A DNA stretch of 64,000 nt from Hymenobacter sp. HSC-4F20 (GCF_019599275.1 NZ_JAHZTD010000002.1:1302001-1366000); one strand, 5' to 3'; positions 24,754 through 33,369 are shown, numbered from the stretch's first letter. Numbers and translations are program-made. Notes: a model not told the origin generated them from the letters alone.

Positions 24754-25848
24754 TTACGACTCCCGCCGCCAGGCCCCGTTGGTGTAGATATACCGTGCCG
24801 CGTACTTCGACAGGATGTTGCCCGTGCCGCTGTTTGATACGACCGTCAGATACCCGTTGTCGTTGTTGACGATAACCAACCGCTGTCCTTCTGAGCCCGT
24901 GCCCAGCGTCACGGTGCCGTTGCCAGCGTTGTTATCGTTATACACAATGTTTGTCACGGCCGGATTTACAGTAACCGCAGTGGTAGGGGCCAGGGCCACC
25001 GAGTTCCCCTCAACACTGTAGTTCCCCGCACCTACCGTCGACCAACCCGTGGCCGTGTACTGGTACAAGCCAGGAGTATTGTCGGTCTGGATAATCAGCA
25101 GACCTACTGCCGGGGTACTAATAGCATTACGCTGTGCCAGGGTCATGCGTGGCGGAAGCAGGCCCTTGGTGGTGCTAGTTACCTCCAGCGCGGCCGTGGA
25201 GGCCGTAGGGGCACCACCAATGCCCACAGTGCCCGTGCCCTTAGCCTGCAGAATCAGGTCCTGGTTGGTGGCTGAGCCAGCAGCATACACCGAGTTAGAA
25301 CCAATACCTACCCCCTGCGTGGCGTCCGAGGTCCGGAACTCCGCGCCATTGGTGCTGGTCAGGGCGCCAGTAACATATAGCGGTTTAGCCGTGGGGTGGG
25401 TGTTGGTGCGTGATGCCGACGCCACATCGAGCTTGTTGGCTGCCGTAATGCCCACGCCCACATTGCCGGAGCCGTCAACACCCAGGCCCGTGGCAGCAGC
25501 CGCCGAACCGGTGAGCAGCTTCCCGTTCAGGTTCAAGTTTTGGGTAGCAGTATGGTCGCCAAGGTTGTCGGCTACCATTCGCACCCAACCACTGGCCGTG
25601 CGTTGGTAAATACCGGGCGTGTTATCAGTTTGATATACGATTAGGCCTTCAGCCGGGCTGGCTATAGCATCGCGCTGGGCTTGGGTTAGGCGCGGGGGTA
25701 GCAGACCCTTACTCGTGCTGCTGATGTCTAGGGCCGCCGAGCTGTTTGGCGAGGAGGTGCCTATTCCAACGGAACCAGTCTGGGCATAGGCGCTGCCGGC
25801 TATGGCAGTAGCTCCAGCCAGCAAAAAATAGCGTAGCGGTGTAATCAT
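24754..25848 (-). CDS. Secreted tail-fibre-like repeat protein
   Basis: This 364-residue protein has a signal peptide (ITPLRYFLLAGATAIAGSAYAQ) and then the motif GSVGIGTSSPNSSAALDIS. Two copies of a module of about 55 residues follow, each reading roughly SSTSKGLLPPRLTQAQRDAI, then GLIVYQTDNTPGIYQ, near residues 45-100 and 225-280. Related modules occur in many Bacteroidota surface proteins and resemble phage fibre shafts. No S74-type chaperone-protease domain is present. The C-terminus (ILSKYAARYIYTNGAWR) is short. It is the first gene of the operon with the three tail-collar proteins and the T9SS protein, and has its own well-formed promoter. Confidence 0.75.
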   Translation of the reverse strand: MITPLRYFLLAGATAIAGSAYAQTGSVGIGTSSPNSSAALDISSTSKGLLPPRLTQAQRDAIASPAEGLIVYQTDNTPGIYQRTASGWVRMVADNLGDHTATQNLNLNGKLLTGSAAAATGLGVDGSGNVGVGITAANKLDVASASRTNTHPTAKPLYVTGALTSTNGAEFRTSDATQGVGIGSNSVYAAGSATNQDLILQAKGTGTVGIGGAPTASTAALEVTSTTKGLLPPRMTLAQRNAISTPAVGLLIIQTDNTPGLYQYTATGWSTVGAGNYSVEGNSVALAPTTAVTVNPAVTNIVYNDNNAGNGTVTLGTGSEGQRLVIVNNDNGYLTVVSNSGTGNILSKYAARYIYTNGAWRRES

Positions 25849-25906
25849 GCAAGAAAAGAGGTAGAAAGAAAGCGCCGGCGAAACTGGAGGAGTAGCCCGA
25901 ATTCAT

Positions 25907-25936
25907 CAAAGGTACCACGACAGGGGAAACAACAAA
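25907..25936 (-). promoter_or_regulatory. Tail-collar operon promoter (TTTG - 18 bases - TACCTTTG)
   Basis: On the minus strand, TTTG (25933-25936) and TACCTTTG (25907-25914) match both Bacteroidota promoter elements with 18 bases between them. The first gene starts about 58 bases downstream. The region above is AT-rich. Confidence 0.75.
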
Positions 25937-26048
25937 ATATTATACATTATGTAAACCTTATATTCCTCTTTTCTCCTTTACCGCCGCTGGAACTCTCTGC
26001 TGGCTGTTATGTTATTTCTTATTCTTCTCAGCTATTCTCTGCCTTTCT

Positions 26049-26645
26049 ATGCAGTATATTGTGTTCTTCGGCGACTCGCTGACGGCCGGCTACCAGCTCC
26101 GCGCCAGCGAGTCGTTTCCTTCCCGTATTCAGGAAAAAATTGACGCGCTTCAGCTTTCATATAAAGCCTACAACTACGGCGTCAGTGGCGAAACTACCGC
26201 CGGGGGCCGGCAGCGCATCAGCTCGGTGCTGAGCCGCTTCGAGCAGATTGATGTGTTTGTGCTGGAGCTGGGCGCCAACGACGGCCTCCGCGGCATTCCT
26301 GTTCGGGAAACCACCCAGAATCTACAATACATCCTCGATGAAGTGCGCCGCACCCACCCTGAGGCGCGCGTGGTACTGGTAGGCCTGGAGTTCCCCTTCG
26401 ACCTGGGCCCGCTGGCTACCTTGGGCGGCGGGCGCTTCGGGCACTATGCTCAGGAGTTCAAGGCGTTGTTCCGGCAGCTAGCCGAGAAAAACCAAGTCGA
26501 TTTCGTGCCTTTTCTGCTGCATGGCGTCATTGGCCAGCGCCACCTCAACCTACCCGACGGGGTGCACCCCAACGCCGAGGGCCAGAAGATTCTGGCCAAC
26601 AACGTGTGGGCCGTATTGAGTGAAGTATTAGGGGTAGTAAAATAG
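26049..26645 (+). CDS. SGNH/GDSL esterase (arylesterase, TesA-like)
   Basis: This 198-residue enzyme of the SGNH hydrolase family shows the four blocks: block I FFGDSLTAGY with the nucleophile serine S10, the glycine-containing block II NYGVSGETTAGG, block III ELGANDGLRG with the oxyanion asparagine, and block V DGVHPNAEGQ with the catalytic Asp-His pair. E. coli TesA is the nearest well-known relative, a thioesterase/arylesterase/lysophospholipase. Unlike TesA this protein shows no signal peptide and should be cytoplasmic. It likely hydrolyses short acyl esters. The true substrate is unknown. It stands alone, with a long terminator after it. Confidence 0.88.
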   Translation: MQYIVFFGDSLTAGYQLRASESFPSRIQEKIDALQLSYKAYNYGVSGETTAGGRQRISSVLSRFEQIDVFVLELGANDGLRGIPVRETTQNLQYILDEVRRTHPEARVVLVGLEFPFDLGPLATLGGGRFGHYAQEFKALFRQLAEKNQVDFVPFLLHGVIGQRHLNLPDGVHPNAEGQKILANNVWAVLSEVLGVVK

Positions 26646-26680
26646 GAGAGGGCCACATCAACTACTTGGCCCTAATGTGC

Positions 26681-26738
26681 TACCCCTTATTAACCAAACA
26701 AGCCCTTACTTCCGGCCGGAGGTAAGGGCTTGTTTGGT
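26681..26738. terminator. Bidirectional terminator between esterase and phosphorylase genes
   Basis: Arms 26693-26713 and 26718-26738 pair over 21 bases with one mismatch around GGCC. The preceding AATGTGCTACCCCTT is identical to the sequence before the hairpin at 20291. Confidence 0.75.
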
Positions 26739-26787
26739 CAGTAGGCTTCACCCAATGGCAAAGTAAAAGAACGGGGCCGCTACGGTA

Positions 26788-28440
26788 TTACTTAGCGTTA
26801 TACATCCGCTCGTAGTATTCCGTAGCCATGCGGTGCGATTCGAACTCGGGCTCCACTTCACGCATGCCGGTTTTTACCAGCTCCAGGAATTTCTCGGGCT
26901 GGCCGTAGTAGAGCGGGATGATTTCGTTTTCCAGCACGTCGAGCACGTTCGTGGCTTCGATGTTATCCTTCTCGTCGTCAGGCTTCGAGACGTCGGTGTG
27001 CTCGATGATGAAGCCGTTTTCGCCGTGGCGCACGAACTCCGGAATCCAGCCGTCGGCGATGCTCAGGCTGGCCGAGGCGTTCATGGCGGCCGTCATGCCG
27101 CTGGTTCCGGAGGCTTCGCGGGGGTAGCGCGGCGTGTTCAGCCAAATGTCCGAACCCTTCTTCAGGGCCGCCGACAACGCCAGCTCGTAGCCCGTCAGGA
27201 CGGCGCAGTTCTTCAGGTTCTTCGTTTTCTCGATGATGCTGTTAAACAAAGCAATAGCCCCGAAATCCTTGGGGTAAGGCTTGCCAGCCCAAATCACCTG
27301 CACCGGCCGCTCCTGGTTGTTCACGATTTCCAAGAACCGCTCAAAGTGGCGCAGAATCAGGTCGGCGCGTTTGTAGCCGGCAAAGCGGCGGGCCCACACC
27401 ACAGTCAGCACGTCGGGGTCGAGCAGGGTGCCGGTCTGGTCAGCTACGATATCAAACAGCTGCTTTTTCAGCTCCCGCTTGCGGGCTTTCAGGGCCGTAT
27501 CATCACCAGCTTCCAGGGCGGCGTGCAGTTGCTTGTCGCGCCAGTAGGTGCCGTTCTGCGAGTTGGTAATGGCAATTATGGGGCTGATGCCTTGGTAGTG
27601 GCCCCACATTTCGTTGGCTACCTCGCCATGCACCTTGGATACACCGTTGCTGATGCGCGAAAAGCGCAGGGCCGTGAGCGTATAGTTGAGCTGCTCATTC
27701 TCGACAAGGCCCAGACGCTGAATCTCTTCCAGGGGCACGTTGCCGAAGAACGACATTTTGTGCAGCAGCTTCACGGGGTGCTCCTCGTTGCCGGCCAGCT
27801 CGGGGGTGTGGGTGGTGAACACCATGCGCTTTTTCACCTCCTCCAGGTTGCGGCCGTGCTTGTCGTAGAGGTAGAACGCCAGGGGTAAGCCGTGGCCTTC
27901 GTTGAGGTGGTACACCTCCGTCTGGCGGCCCAGCACATCCAGCAGCTTGCCGCCGCCTACCCCCAGCAGAATGCTCTGGGCAATGCGGGCCGCGGTGTCG
28001 GCGTCGTAGAGGTGGTGGGAGATGGTGCGCGAGATGTAGTCGTTTTCCGGAATGTCGGTGGTCAGGAAAAACATCGGGGCCGTCCCGAACGTGTCGGGGG
28101 CCAGGTAAAGGGCCTTCACCAGCACTTGGGCGTTGTGAATCTCGATGGGGAACACTAGGCCGGTATCCTGCAGGAAGCTGTAGTACTTCAGGCGGAAGTC
28201 GGCGCGCATGCTCTGGTCCTCGTTGCGGCCCTGGTCGTAGTAGCCAAACGACCACAGGATGCTAATGCCGATAACGTTCTGCTTGAGCTCATACACGGAG
28301 CGCATGTGCGAGCCGGCTAGGAAGCCGAGGCCGCCGGAGTAGGTTTTCAGCGCTTGATCCAGCGCAAACTCCATGGAAAAATAAGCGGCCGGGGTGCTGA
28401 ACTCCGGCGCGGGCGTGTACATCTGAAAGTCAAATGCCAT
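26788..28440 (-). CDS. Alpha-glucan phosphorylase family protein (GlgP-like), cofactor lysine replaced
   Basis: This 550-residue cytoplasmic protein belongs to the short form of the alpha-glucan phosphorylase family (GT35). Landmarks include TPAAYFSMEFALDQALKTYSGGLGFL at the N-terminus (core YFSMEFALDQALKTYSGG), YHLNEGHGLPLAFYL, VVWARRFAGYKRADLIL and the C-terminal catalytic region WLNTPRYPREASGTSG. Phosphorylases bind pyridoxal phosphate through a lysine in EASGTxxMK. Here the position after M449 is T450, so the Schiff-base lysine appears to be missing, although the surrounding residues are intact. Similar GMTAAMN sequences may be typical of this Bacteroidota branch. It opens the alpha-glucan region on the opposite strand. 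It could be a phosphorylase using another residue, or a non-phosphorolytic glucosyltransferase. Confidence 0.82.
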   Translation of the reverse strand: MAFDFQMYTPAPEFSTPAAYFSMEFALDQALKTYSGGLGFLAGSHMRSVYELKQNVIGISILWSFGYYDQGRNEDQSMRADFRLKYYSFLQDTGLVFPIEIHNAQVLVKALYLAPDTFGTAPMFFLTTDIPENDYISRTISHHLYDADTAARIAQSILLGVGGGKLLDVLGRQTEVYHLNEGHGLPLAFYLYDKHGRNLEEVKKRMVFTTHTPELAGNEEHPVKLLHKMSFFGNVPLEEIQRLGLVENEQLNYTLTALRFSRISNGVSKVHGEVANEMWGHYQGISPIIAITNSQNGTYWRDKQLHAALEAGDDTALKARKRELKKQLFDIVADQTGTLLDPDVLTVVWARRFAGYKRADLILRHFERFLEIVNNQERPVQVIWAGKPYPKDFGAIALFNSIIEKTKNLKNCAVLTGYELALSAALKKGSDIWLNTPRYPREASGTSGMTAAMNASASLSIADGWIPEFVRHGENGFIIEHTDVSKPDDEKDNIEATNVLDVLENEIIPLYYGQPEKFLELVKTGMREVEPEFESHRMATEYYERMYNAK

Positions 28441-28763
28441 AAAGCAAGGTAGGACTGAATGAAAGATCAGGCGGTTTGTCCGCCAATTGAATCCGCGTAC
28501 GAATTCGGACTCAAAAAAAGCGGAAAAGTGCAGACTCTATAGGGTAGAGGCCGGTAGCAGGCCTAAAATGCAAACGAGCCACCAGCAAAAGGCAAATCAG
28601 CATCATTTACGGGCGCGGCTAAGGGTAAAAAAGGGCCAGACTAGTGCTGTCGTTGCCAACCACCTGCTGCCGTTGACCCAGCATTCGGTAACAGGCTATT
28701 TCTCTGAGGCTTTGGTAACAATTCTATAATATTAACCTGCCGGATCATGGGCTACCGCGCTGG
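28441..28763. other. Divergent control region in the alpha-glucan locus
   Basis: No gene is visible between the divergent phosphorylase-like and lipoprotein genes. A weak minus-strand -7-like sequence (TACCTTGC at 28444-28451) lies just before the phosphorylase-like start. Around 28600-28740 the sequence is AT-richer, ending in TTCTATAATATTAACC, and it is a likely place for regulator binding. Confidence 0.4.
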
Positions 28764-28771
28764 TAGCTTTG
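28764..28771 (+). promoter_or_regulatory. -7 element TAGCTTTG before the alpha-glucan lipoprotein gene
   Basis: A perfect TAnnTTTG match 62 bases before the ATG at 28834. It lies inside the upstream extension of the open frame and therefore supports the later start. Confidence 0.55.
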
Positions 28772-28833
28772 TGGTGCGGGAAATAGTTCTTTTCCATCAT
28801 TCCTCCATTCCACAACCATCCACCTCCTTCCGT

Positions 28834-30279
28834 ATGCGCTACCCCCTACGCTGGCTTACAGCCTCCCTGCTAAGCCTCTCCGTTCTGTCCTGCGCCAAGC
28901 AGGAAAACCTTCCGGCCCCCGTTGCCGCCACAATTACCACGGCCGATGTAAGTAGCCCCGGCTTTCCCGAAGGCTTCGAAACCGGTACCAAAACAGCTTA
29001 CAGCACCGGCTCTGTTACCCTCGGCTCCGGCTCCTGGACCCTCAACGACGCGCTGCTGGGCAACACTACCGCCGACCCCAAAACCGGCGCGCAGTCGGTG
29101 CGGGTGCGTAACGTAGGCTCCCTTACCACCAACTTCGACCTGACCAGCGGCGCCGGGGTAGTAACCGTACAGCATGCCGTGTACGGCACCGATGCCAGTT
29201 CGCAGTGGGAGTTATGGGTAAGTCAGAACAGCGGCTCCTCCTACACGAAAGTGGGTAGCACCATTACTACCAGCAGCTCCACGCTCAGCACGGCCTCATT
29301 TACGGTAAACCTGAGCGGTAACGTGCGCCTGCAAATCCGGAAAATCTCGGGTGGCACCAACCGCATCAACTTCGACAATGTGACGGTGGAGCAATATGGC
29401 AGCGGTACTACTACGCCGCCACCCGCTACCACGGGCAAGAAATTCCTCTTCGATGCCTCCCACGGGGAGCTGGCCGGCAACGCCGACTGGGTATTGGATG
29501 TAGATGGCGGCCTGACGCCACGCTACCCCTCGCCGGCCCAGAGCGGCATTACCAGCACTACCTCTGAAACCTATTGGACCGGCGCTATTTCGGCCTGGGG
29601 CGTGGCCCTCGTGAAGCTGGGCCATACGGTGGAGCAGTTGCCCACGGGCACGGCCATCACCTACGGCAACACCAGCAACCCCCAGGACCTAAGCAACTAC
29701 AGCGTGTTTGTGGTAGATGAGCCCAACACAGTATTCACCGCGGCCGAAAAAACGGCCATCCTGCAATTCGTACAGAACGGCGGGGGCTTGTTCATGATTT
29801 CCGACCACGACATCTCAGACCGCAATAACGACGGCTGGGACTCGCCCGACATCTGGAACGACCTGATGCAGAACAACTCCGTGAAAGCCAACCCTTTCGG
29901 CTTTAGCGTGAATCTGGACAACATTGTAGAAAACAGCACCAACGCGCTGACCTCTACCACCAACCCCATCATGAACGGCTCCCAGGGCCGCGTGACCCAG
30001 CTTTCTTTCCACAACGGCGCTACCATGACGCTTTCGCCTGCGGCAAATAGCACGGTGCAGGGCTTGGTATGGCGCACCTCCGCCACCCAGGGCAACAGCC
30101 TGGCTATGGCCGCCAGCAGCACCTTTGGCACAGGCCGCGTGGTGATTATCGGCGACTCTTCGCCCGCCGACGATGGTACCGGTTCGCCGGGCAATACCGT
30201 GTACGACGGCTGGAACGAGAACGTCAGCCATGCCCGCCTGCACCTCAACGCTTCGCTGTGGCTGGCTAAGCTGCAATAA
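28834..30279 (+). CDS. Lipoprotein with glutamine-amidotransferase-like domain, unknown function
   Basis: Predicted 481 residues from the ATG at 28834, which gives a lipoprotein signal (MRYPLRWLTASLLSLSVLSC). Residues about 40-190 form a beta-sandwich like those in MAM/carbohydrate-binding modules (SGSSYTKVGSTITTSSSTLS, then RINFDNVTVEQYG). After a threonine/proline linker, residues about 205-480 look like a class I glutamine amidotransferase-like fold: KKFLFDASHGELAGNADWVL, FVVDEPNTVFTAAEKTAIL, then GGGLFMISDHDISDRNNDGWD and GRVVIIGDSSPADDGTG. No catalytic cysteine is seen. Relatives are common and uncharacterised in Bacteroidota. It ends with a strong terminator, so it may be a separate unit although it neighbours the GH13 genes. 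Confidence 0.7.
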   Translation: MRYPLRWLTASLLSLSVLSCAKQENLPAPVAATITTADVSSPGFPEGFETGTKTAYSTGSVTLGSGSWTLNDALLGNTTADPKTGAQSVRVRNVGSLTTNFDLTSGAGVVTVQHAVYGTDASSQWELWVSQNSGSSYTKVGSTITTSSSTLSTASFTVNLSGNVRLQIRKISGGTNRINFDNVTVEQYGSGTTTPPPATTGKKFLFDASHGELAGNADWVLDVDGGLTPRYPSPAQSGITSTTSETYWTGAISAWGVALVKLGHTVEQLPTGTAITYGNTSNPQDLSNYSVFVVDEPNTVFTAAEKTAILQFVQNGGGLFMISDHDISDRNNDGWDSPDIWNDLMQNNSVKANPFGFSVNLDNIVENSTNALTSTTNPIMNGSQGRVTQLSFHNGATMTLSPAANSTVQGLVWRTSATQGNSLAMAASSTFGTGRVVIIGDSSPADDGTGSPGNTVYDGWNENVSHARLHLNASLWLAKLQ

Positions 30280-30303
30280 GGTAGCGTTTGAAAGCCGAGG
30301 CTC

Positions 30304-30349
30304 AACAAGCCCCGCCGCTGGCACGTGCCAACGGCGGGGCTTTTTTGTT
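30304..30349 (+). terminator. Terminator after the GATase-like lipoprotein gene
   Basis: AACAAGCCCCGCCG and CGGCGGGGCTTTTTTGTT pair with an inner TGGCA/TGCCA extension. The T-run follows on the plus strand. Confidence 0.8.
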
Positions 30350-30500
30350 CCTACTGTCTGAGTCTTTTTGCCGCTGATACAACCCCATTGGCAACCGCAA
30401 ACCAACCATGTAAGTAAACCCATCAACAAGGCACCATAAATCTGTCAATAGGTCACCATTTCGGGTGGCTACAGCAGTAGCGTACAGACGTGGGGGTGCG

Positions 30501-30508
30501 TACCTTGG
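30501..30508 (+). promoter_or_regulatory. Candidate -7 element TACCTTGG before the neopullulanase gene
   Basis: One base off TAnnTTTG, 29 bases before the ATG at 30538. It favours that start over the GTG at 30490. Confidence 0.4.
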
Positions 30509-30537
30509 CTGTTCCGTTTCCTGATTCCCACTCGCGT

Positions 30538-32445
30538 ATGATTTCTGCCCGATTTCTGCCTTTTCTGGCCGGCTCGCTGCTAGCCACCGCCGCGCCCGCT
30601 CTGGCCACGGCCACTTCAGTTTCTTCAGCCTCCACCGCGGCACCGGCCGCCAAAGCCGCCGGTATTCAGCGCATCGACCCTACCTTCTGGTGGGTAGGTA
30701 TGAAGAACCCCAAGCTACAGCTGCTGGTGCACGGCCCTGGTATTGCCAGCAGCACGGCTACCCTAAAGGCCTACGAAGGCGTGACGCTGGATGGGGTGCA
30801 GAAGCTGGAAAGCCCCAACTACCTGCTGCTCAACCTGACCATCAGCCCCGCGGCTAAGCCCGGCAAGCTGCAGCTGGAGTTCAAAGGTGACAAAAAGCAG
30901 ACCTACTCCTATGAGCTGCGCCAGCGCACTACCCCCGGTGATAAGTCGAAGGTGCAGGGGCTGAATCAGCAGGATTTCATCTACTTTTTGATGCCGGACC
31001 GCTTCTCGAATGGCGACCCGAAAAACGACTACATCAAGGGCATGCGTGCCCCCCAAGTGGCCCGCGACTCGATGTACTCCCGCCACGGCGGCGACTTAAA
31101 AGGCATTGAGAACCACTTTGATTACATCAAGAGCATGGGAGCCACCGCCATCTGGATGACTCCGGTGGTGGAAAACGACATGCCCAAGGCCAGCTACCAC
31201 GGCTACGCCCTAACCGACTACTACAACACTGACCGGCGCTACGGCACGCTGGAGGAGTACAAGCAGTTTGTGGACCGCGCCCACCAGAATGGCCTGAAAG
31301 TGGTGCACGACGTGGTGCTCAACCACATGGGTAGCAAAAACTACCTGTTCCTCGACCAACCCGCCAAGGACTGGTTTAACCAGTGGCCCCAGTTCACGCG
31401 CAGCAACTACAACTCCTCGGCCCTCAACGACCCCTACGGCTCCGACCTGGACCGCCGCCTCTACAACAAAGGCTGGTTTGACACCACCATGCCCGACGTG
31501 AACCAGAGCAACCCACTGGTAGCTACCTACCTGATTCAGAACTTCCTGTGGTGGGTGGAGTACACCGGCCTCGACGCCTACCGCATCGATACCTACCCCT
31601 ATTCCGACCCCAAGTTCCTGATGCAGTGGGGCCAGGCTCTCAATGAGGAGTTTCCGAACCTGTTCGAGTTTGGCGAGGCCTGGGTGGGTAGCACAGCTCA
31701 GCAGGCTTTCTTCGCTCGCAACATCTTCCAGCCCGTAGATGGCTTCAAGTCTAATCTGGAGTCGGTGTTCGATTTCCAGTCGCAGGGCGCTATTCATGAT
31801 GCGCTGCGGGGCGACAACGGCAACATGAACCGCCTGTACGAAGCCCTGCAGGGCGACTGGATGTACGAGGACGCCTCCCGCAACGTGACCTTCCTCGACA
31901 ACCACGACATGAGCCGCTTCTACTCCGTGATAGGGGAGGACTTCGCCAAGTACAAAATGGGCGTGGCCTGGCTGCTCACCACCCGCGGCATTCCGCAGCT
32001 CTACTACGGCACCGAGGTGCTGATGAAGAACTTCTCGAACCCCGATGGCAAAGTGCGGGAGGATTTCCCCGGCGGTTTTGCCGGCGACAAGCAAGACTAC
32101 TTCACCGCCGCTGGCCGCACGGGCCAAGCCGGCGAGGCCTTTACTTACCTGAGCACCCTGGCCAACTACCGCAAAACGCACCCCGTTATGGCCACGGGCA
32201 AGCTCATGCAGTTTATTCCGCAGGACGGGGTATACACCTATTTCCGCTACAACGACCAGGGCCAGGCCATCATGGTGATGCTCAACGGCAACAAGGACGA
32301 GAAGACCGTGGATGGGGCCCGCTTTGCGGAGCGTACCGGCGGGTTTACCTCCGGCACCGAGGTAGCAACGGGCGCCACGCTTGCTGACCTCAAAACCTTC
32401 AAGATTCCGGGGCGTACGGCCTGGGTAGTCGAGCTGAAGAAGTAA
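30538..32445 (+). CDS. GH13 neopullulanase/cyclomaltodextrinase-type alpha-amylase
   Basis: This exported 635-residue enzyme starts at the ATG at 30538 with a signal peptide (MISARFLPFLAGSLLATAAP). An N-terminal cyclomaltodextrinase-type beta-sandwich spans about 40-135 (RIDPTFWWVGMKNPKLQLLV). The GH13 barrel follows, from DFIYFLMPDRFSNGD. Catalytic residues are the nucleophile D351 (DAYRIDTYPY), the acid/base E380 (FGEAWVG) and D457 (FLDNHDMSR), and region I is VVHDVVLNHMG. The C-terminal domain closes with PGRTAWVVEL. SusG-like and neopullulanase enzymes cut alpha-1,4 links in starch or pullulan, and here they would feed the MFS transporter encoded downstream. It is followed by a GC-rich hairpin at 32453-32481. 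Confidence 0.93.
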   Translation: MISARFLPFLAGSLLATAAPALATATSVSSASTAAPAAKAAGIQRIDPTFWWVGMKNPKLQLLVHGPGIASSTATLKAYEGVTLDGVQKLESPNYLLLNLTISPAAKPGKLQLEFKGDKKQTYSYELRQRTTPGDKSKVQGLNQQDFIYFLMPDRFSNGDPKNDYIKGMRAPQVARDSMYSRHGGDLKGIENHFDYIKSMGATAIWMTPVVENDMPKASYHGYALTDYYNTDRRYGTLEEYKQFVDRAHQNGLKVVHDVVLNHMGSKNYLFLDQPAKDWFNQWPQFTRSNYNSSALNDPYGSDLDRRLYNKGWFDTTMPDVNQSNPLVATYLIQNFLWWVEYTGLDAYRIDTYPYSDPKFLMQWGQALNEEFPNLFEFGEAWVGSTAQQAFFARNIFQPVDGFKSNLESVFDFQSQGAIHDALRGDNGNMNRLYEALQGDWMYEDASRNVTFLDNHDMSRFYSVIGEDFAKYKMGVAWLLTTRGIPQLYYGTEVLMKNFSNPDGKVREDFPGGFAGDKQDYFTAAGRTGQAGEAFTYLSTLANYRKTHPVMATGKLMQFIPQDGVYTYFRYNDQGQAIMVMLNGNKDEKTVDGARFAERTGGFTSGTEVATGATLADLKTFKIPGRTAWVVELKK

Positions 32446-32452
32446 GAATCCG

Positions 32453-32481
32453 GAAGGGCGGCGGAACCACTGCCGCCCTTC
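32453..32481 (+). terminator. Hairpin after the neopullulanase gene
   Basis: GAAGGGCGGC (32453-32462) pairs with GCCGCCCTTC (32472-32481). No U-run follows, so it may be a stability element and not a full terminator. Confidence 0.5.
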
Positions 32482-32534
32482 GCTACTTATGTACTACCAC
32501 TCGGTACTATTTTCAGCTTAAATCTGATAAATCC

Positions 32535-33242
32535 ATGACTGACTTAACTGATAAAGTAGCCATCGTGACGGGTGCCAGCCGCGGTATCGGCCGGGCCACC
32601 GCGTTGCTGCTTGCCATGCAGGGCGCTAGGGTAGTAGCAGTAGCACGCACTGCCGAGGAGCTGGAAGAGCTGAACGCCAAAACCCAGGGCCTCGCTATTC
32701 CGGCCGACGTAGCCGATGAGGCCGACGCCGAGCTGGTGGTAGCCGAAACCCTTAGCCGCTTTGGCCGCCTCGACATCTTGGTGTGCAATGCAGGGGTAGG
32801 CTCCTTTAACCTGCTCGAAAACTTCGAGGCCGCCGAATGGGACCGAATCTTCGATGTAAATGTGAAGGGCACTTTCCTGATGTGTAAGGCCATTGTACCC
32901 CATTTGAAAGCTCAGGGCCACGGCCATATTGTGGGCATTGCCTCCGACGTGAGCAAGCGCACGTTTGAGCACGGCACGGTGTACGGCGCCAGCAAGTACG
33001 CCCAGGATGCGCTGCTTGGCTCCCTACGCAAAGAAGTACGCCCCTTCGGGGTAAAGGTCAGCACCATCTATCCGGGCATGGTCGATACCTACTTCAACGA
33101 GTCGAAGCCAGGTAGCACGGAAGCCGAGAAAACCCACCTCAAACCCTCGGATGTGGCCCAGGCCGTACGCTACGTGCTGGAAGCCCCGGCCCACGTCGTC
33201 GTCGATGAGCTGATGCTTCACCCCCTGACGCAGGAGTGGTAG
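32535..33242 (+). CDS. Short-chain dehydrogenase/reductase (FabG-like)
   Basis: This 235-residue cytoplasmic oxidoreductase has the classical SDR motifs: the nucleotide-binding VTGASRGIGRATAL, the structural NAGVGS, the catalytic serine in GIASDVSK, and YGASKYAQ with the catalytic Tyr and Lys. An arginine after TGAS and the R following VAVA suggest NADPH preference. The substrate cannot be read from sequence. 3-oxoacyl-ACP reductase is only the family default. It sits between two GH13 genes with gaps of about 90 and 127 bases, an odd place unless it acts on a sugar or simply inserted there. Confidence 0.85.
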   Translation: MTDLTDKVAIVTGASRGIGRATALLLAMQGARVVAVARTAEELEELNAKTQGLAIPADVADEADAELVVAETLSRFGRLDILVCNAGVGSFNLLENFEAAEWDRIFDVNVKGTFLMCKAIVPHLKAQGHGHIVGIASDVSKRTFEHGTVYGASKYAQDALLGSLRKEVRPFGVKVSTIYPGMVDTYFNESKPGSTEAEKTHLKPSDVAQAVRYVLEAPAHVVVDELMLHPLTQEW

Positions 33243-33369
33243 AAAGGTGACTTTGTGAAAGAGTGAGTTGAATAGTAGGCTGGCGCAAACTACTCTGGCT
33301 TACACATTTAACTCGCTTTTTCATAAAGTTTCCATCTCACTGGCTTGCCATTACCCGTTTTACTTGCCT

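Noticed and set aside
21126..25848. Tail-collar genes as part of a prophage
   Set aside because: No capsid, terminase, integrase, lysis or baseplate gene is nearby. The proteins have export signals, and the flanks are housekeeping genes.
26833..27888. 351-codon plus-strand open frame
   Set aside because: A shadow of the phosphorylase-like gene, with no recognisable domain.
32535..33242. SDR gene as a component of alpha-glucan breakdown
   Set aside because: It sits between GH13 genes, but nothing in its sequence points to a sugar substrate, so I list it only as a generic oxidoreductase.
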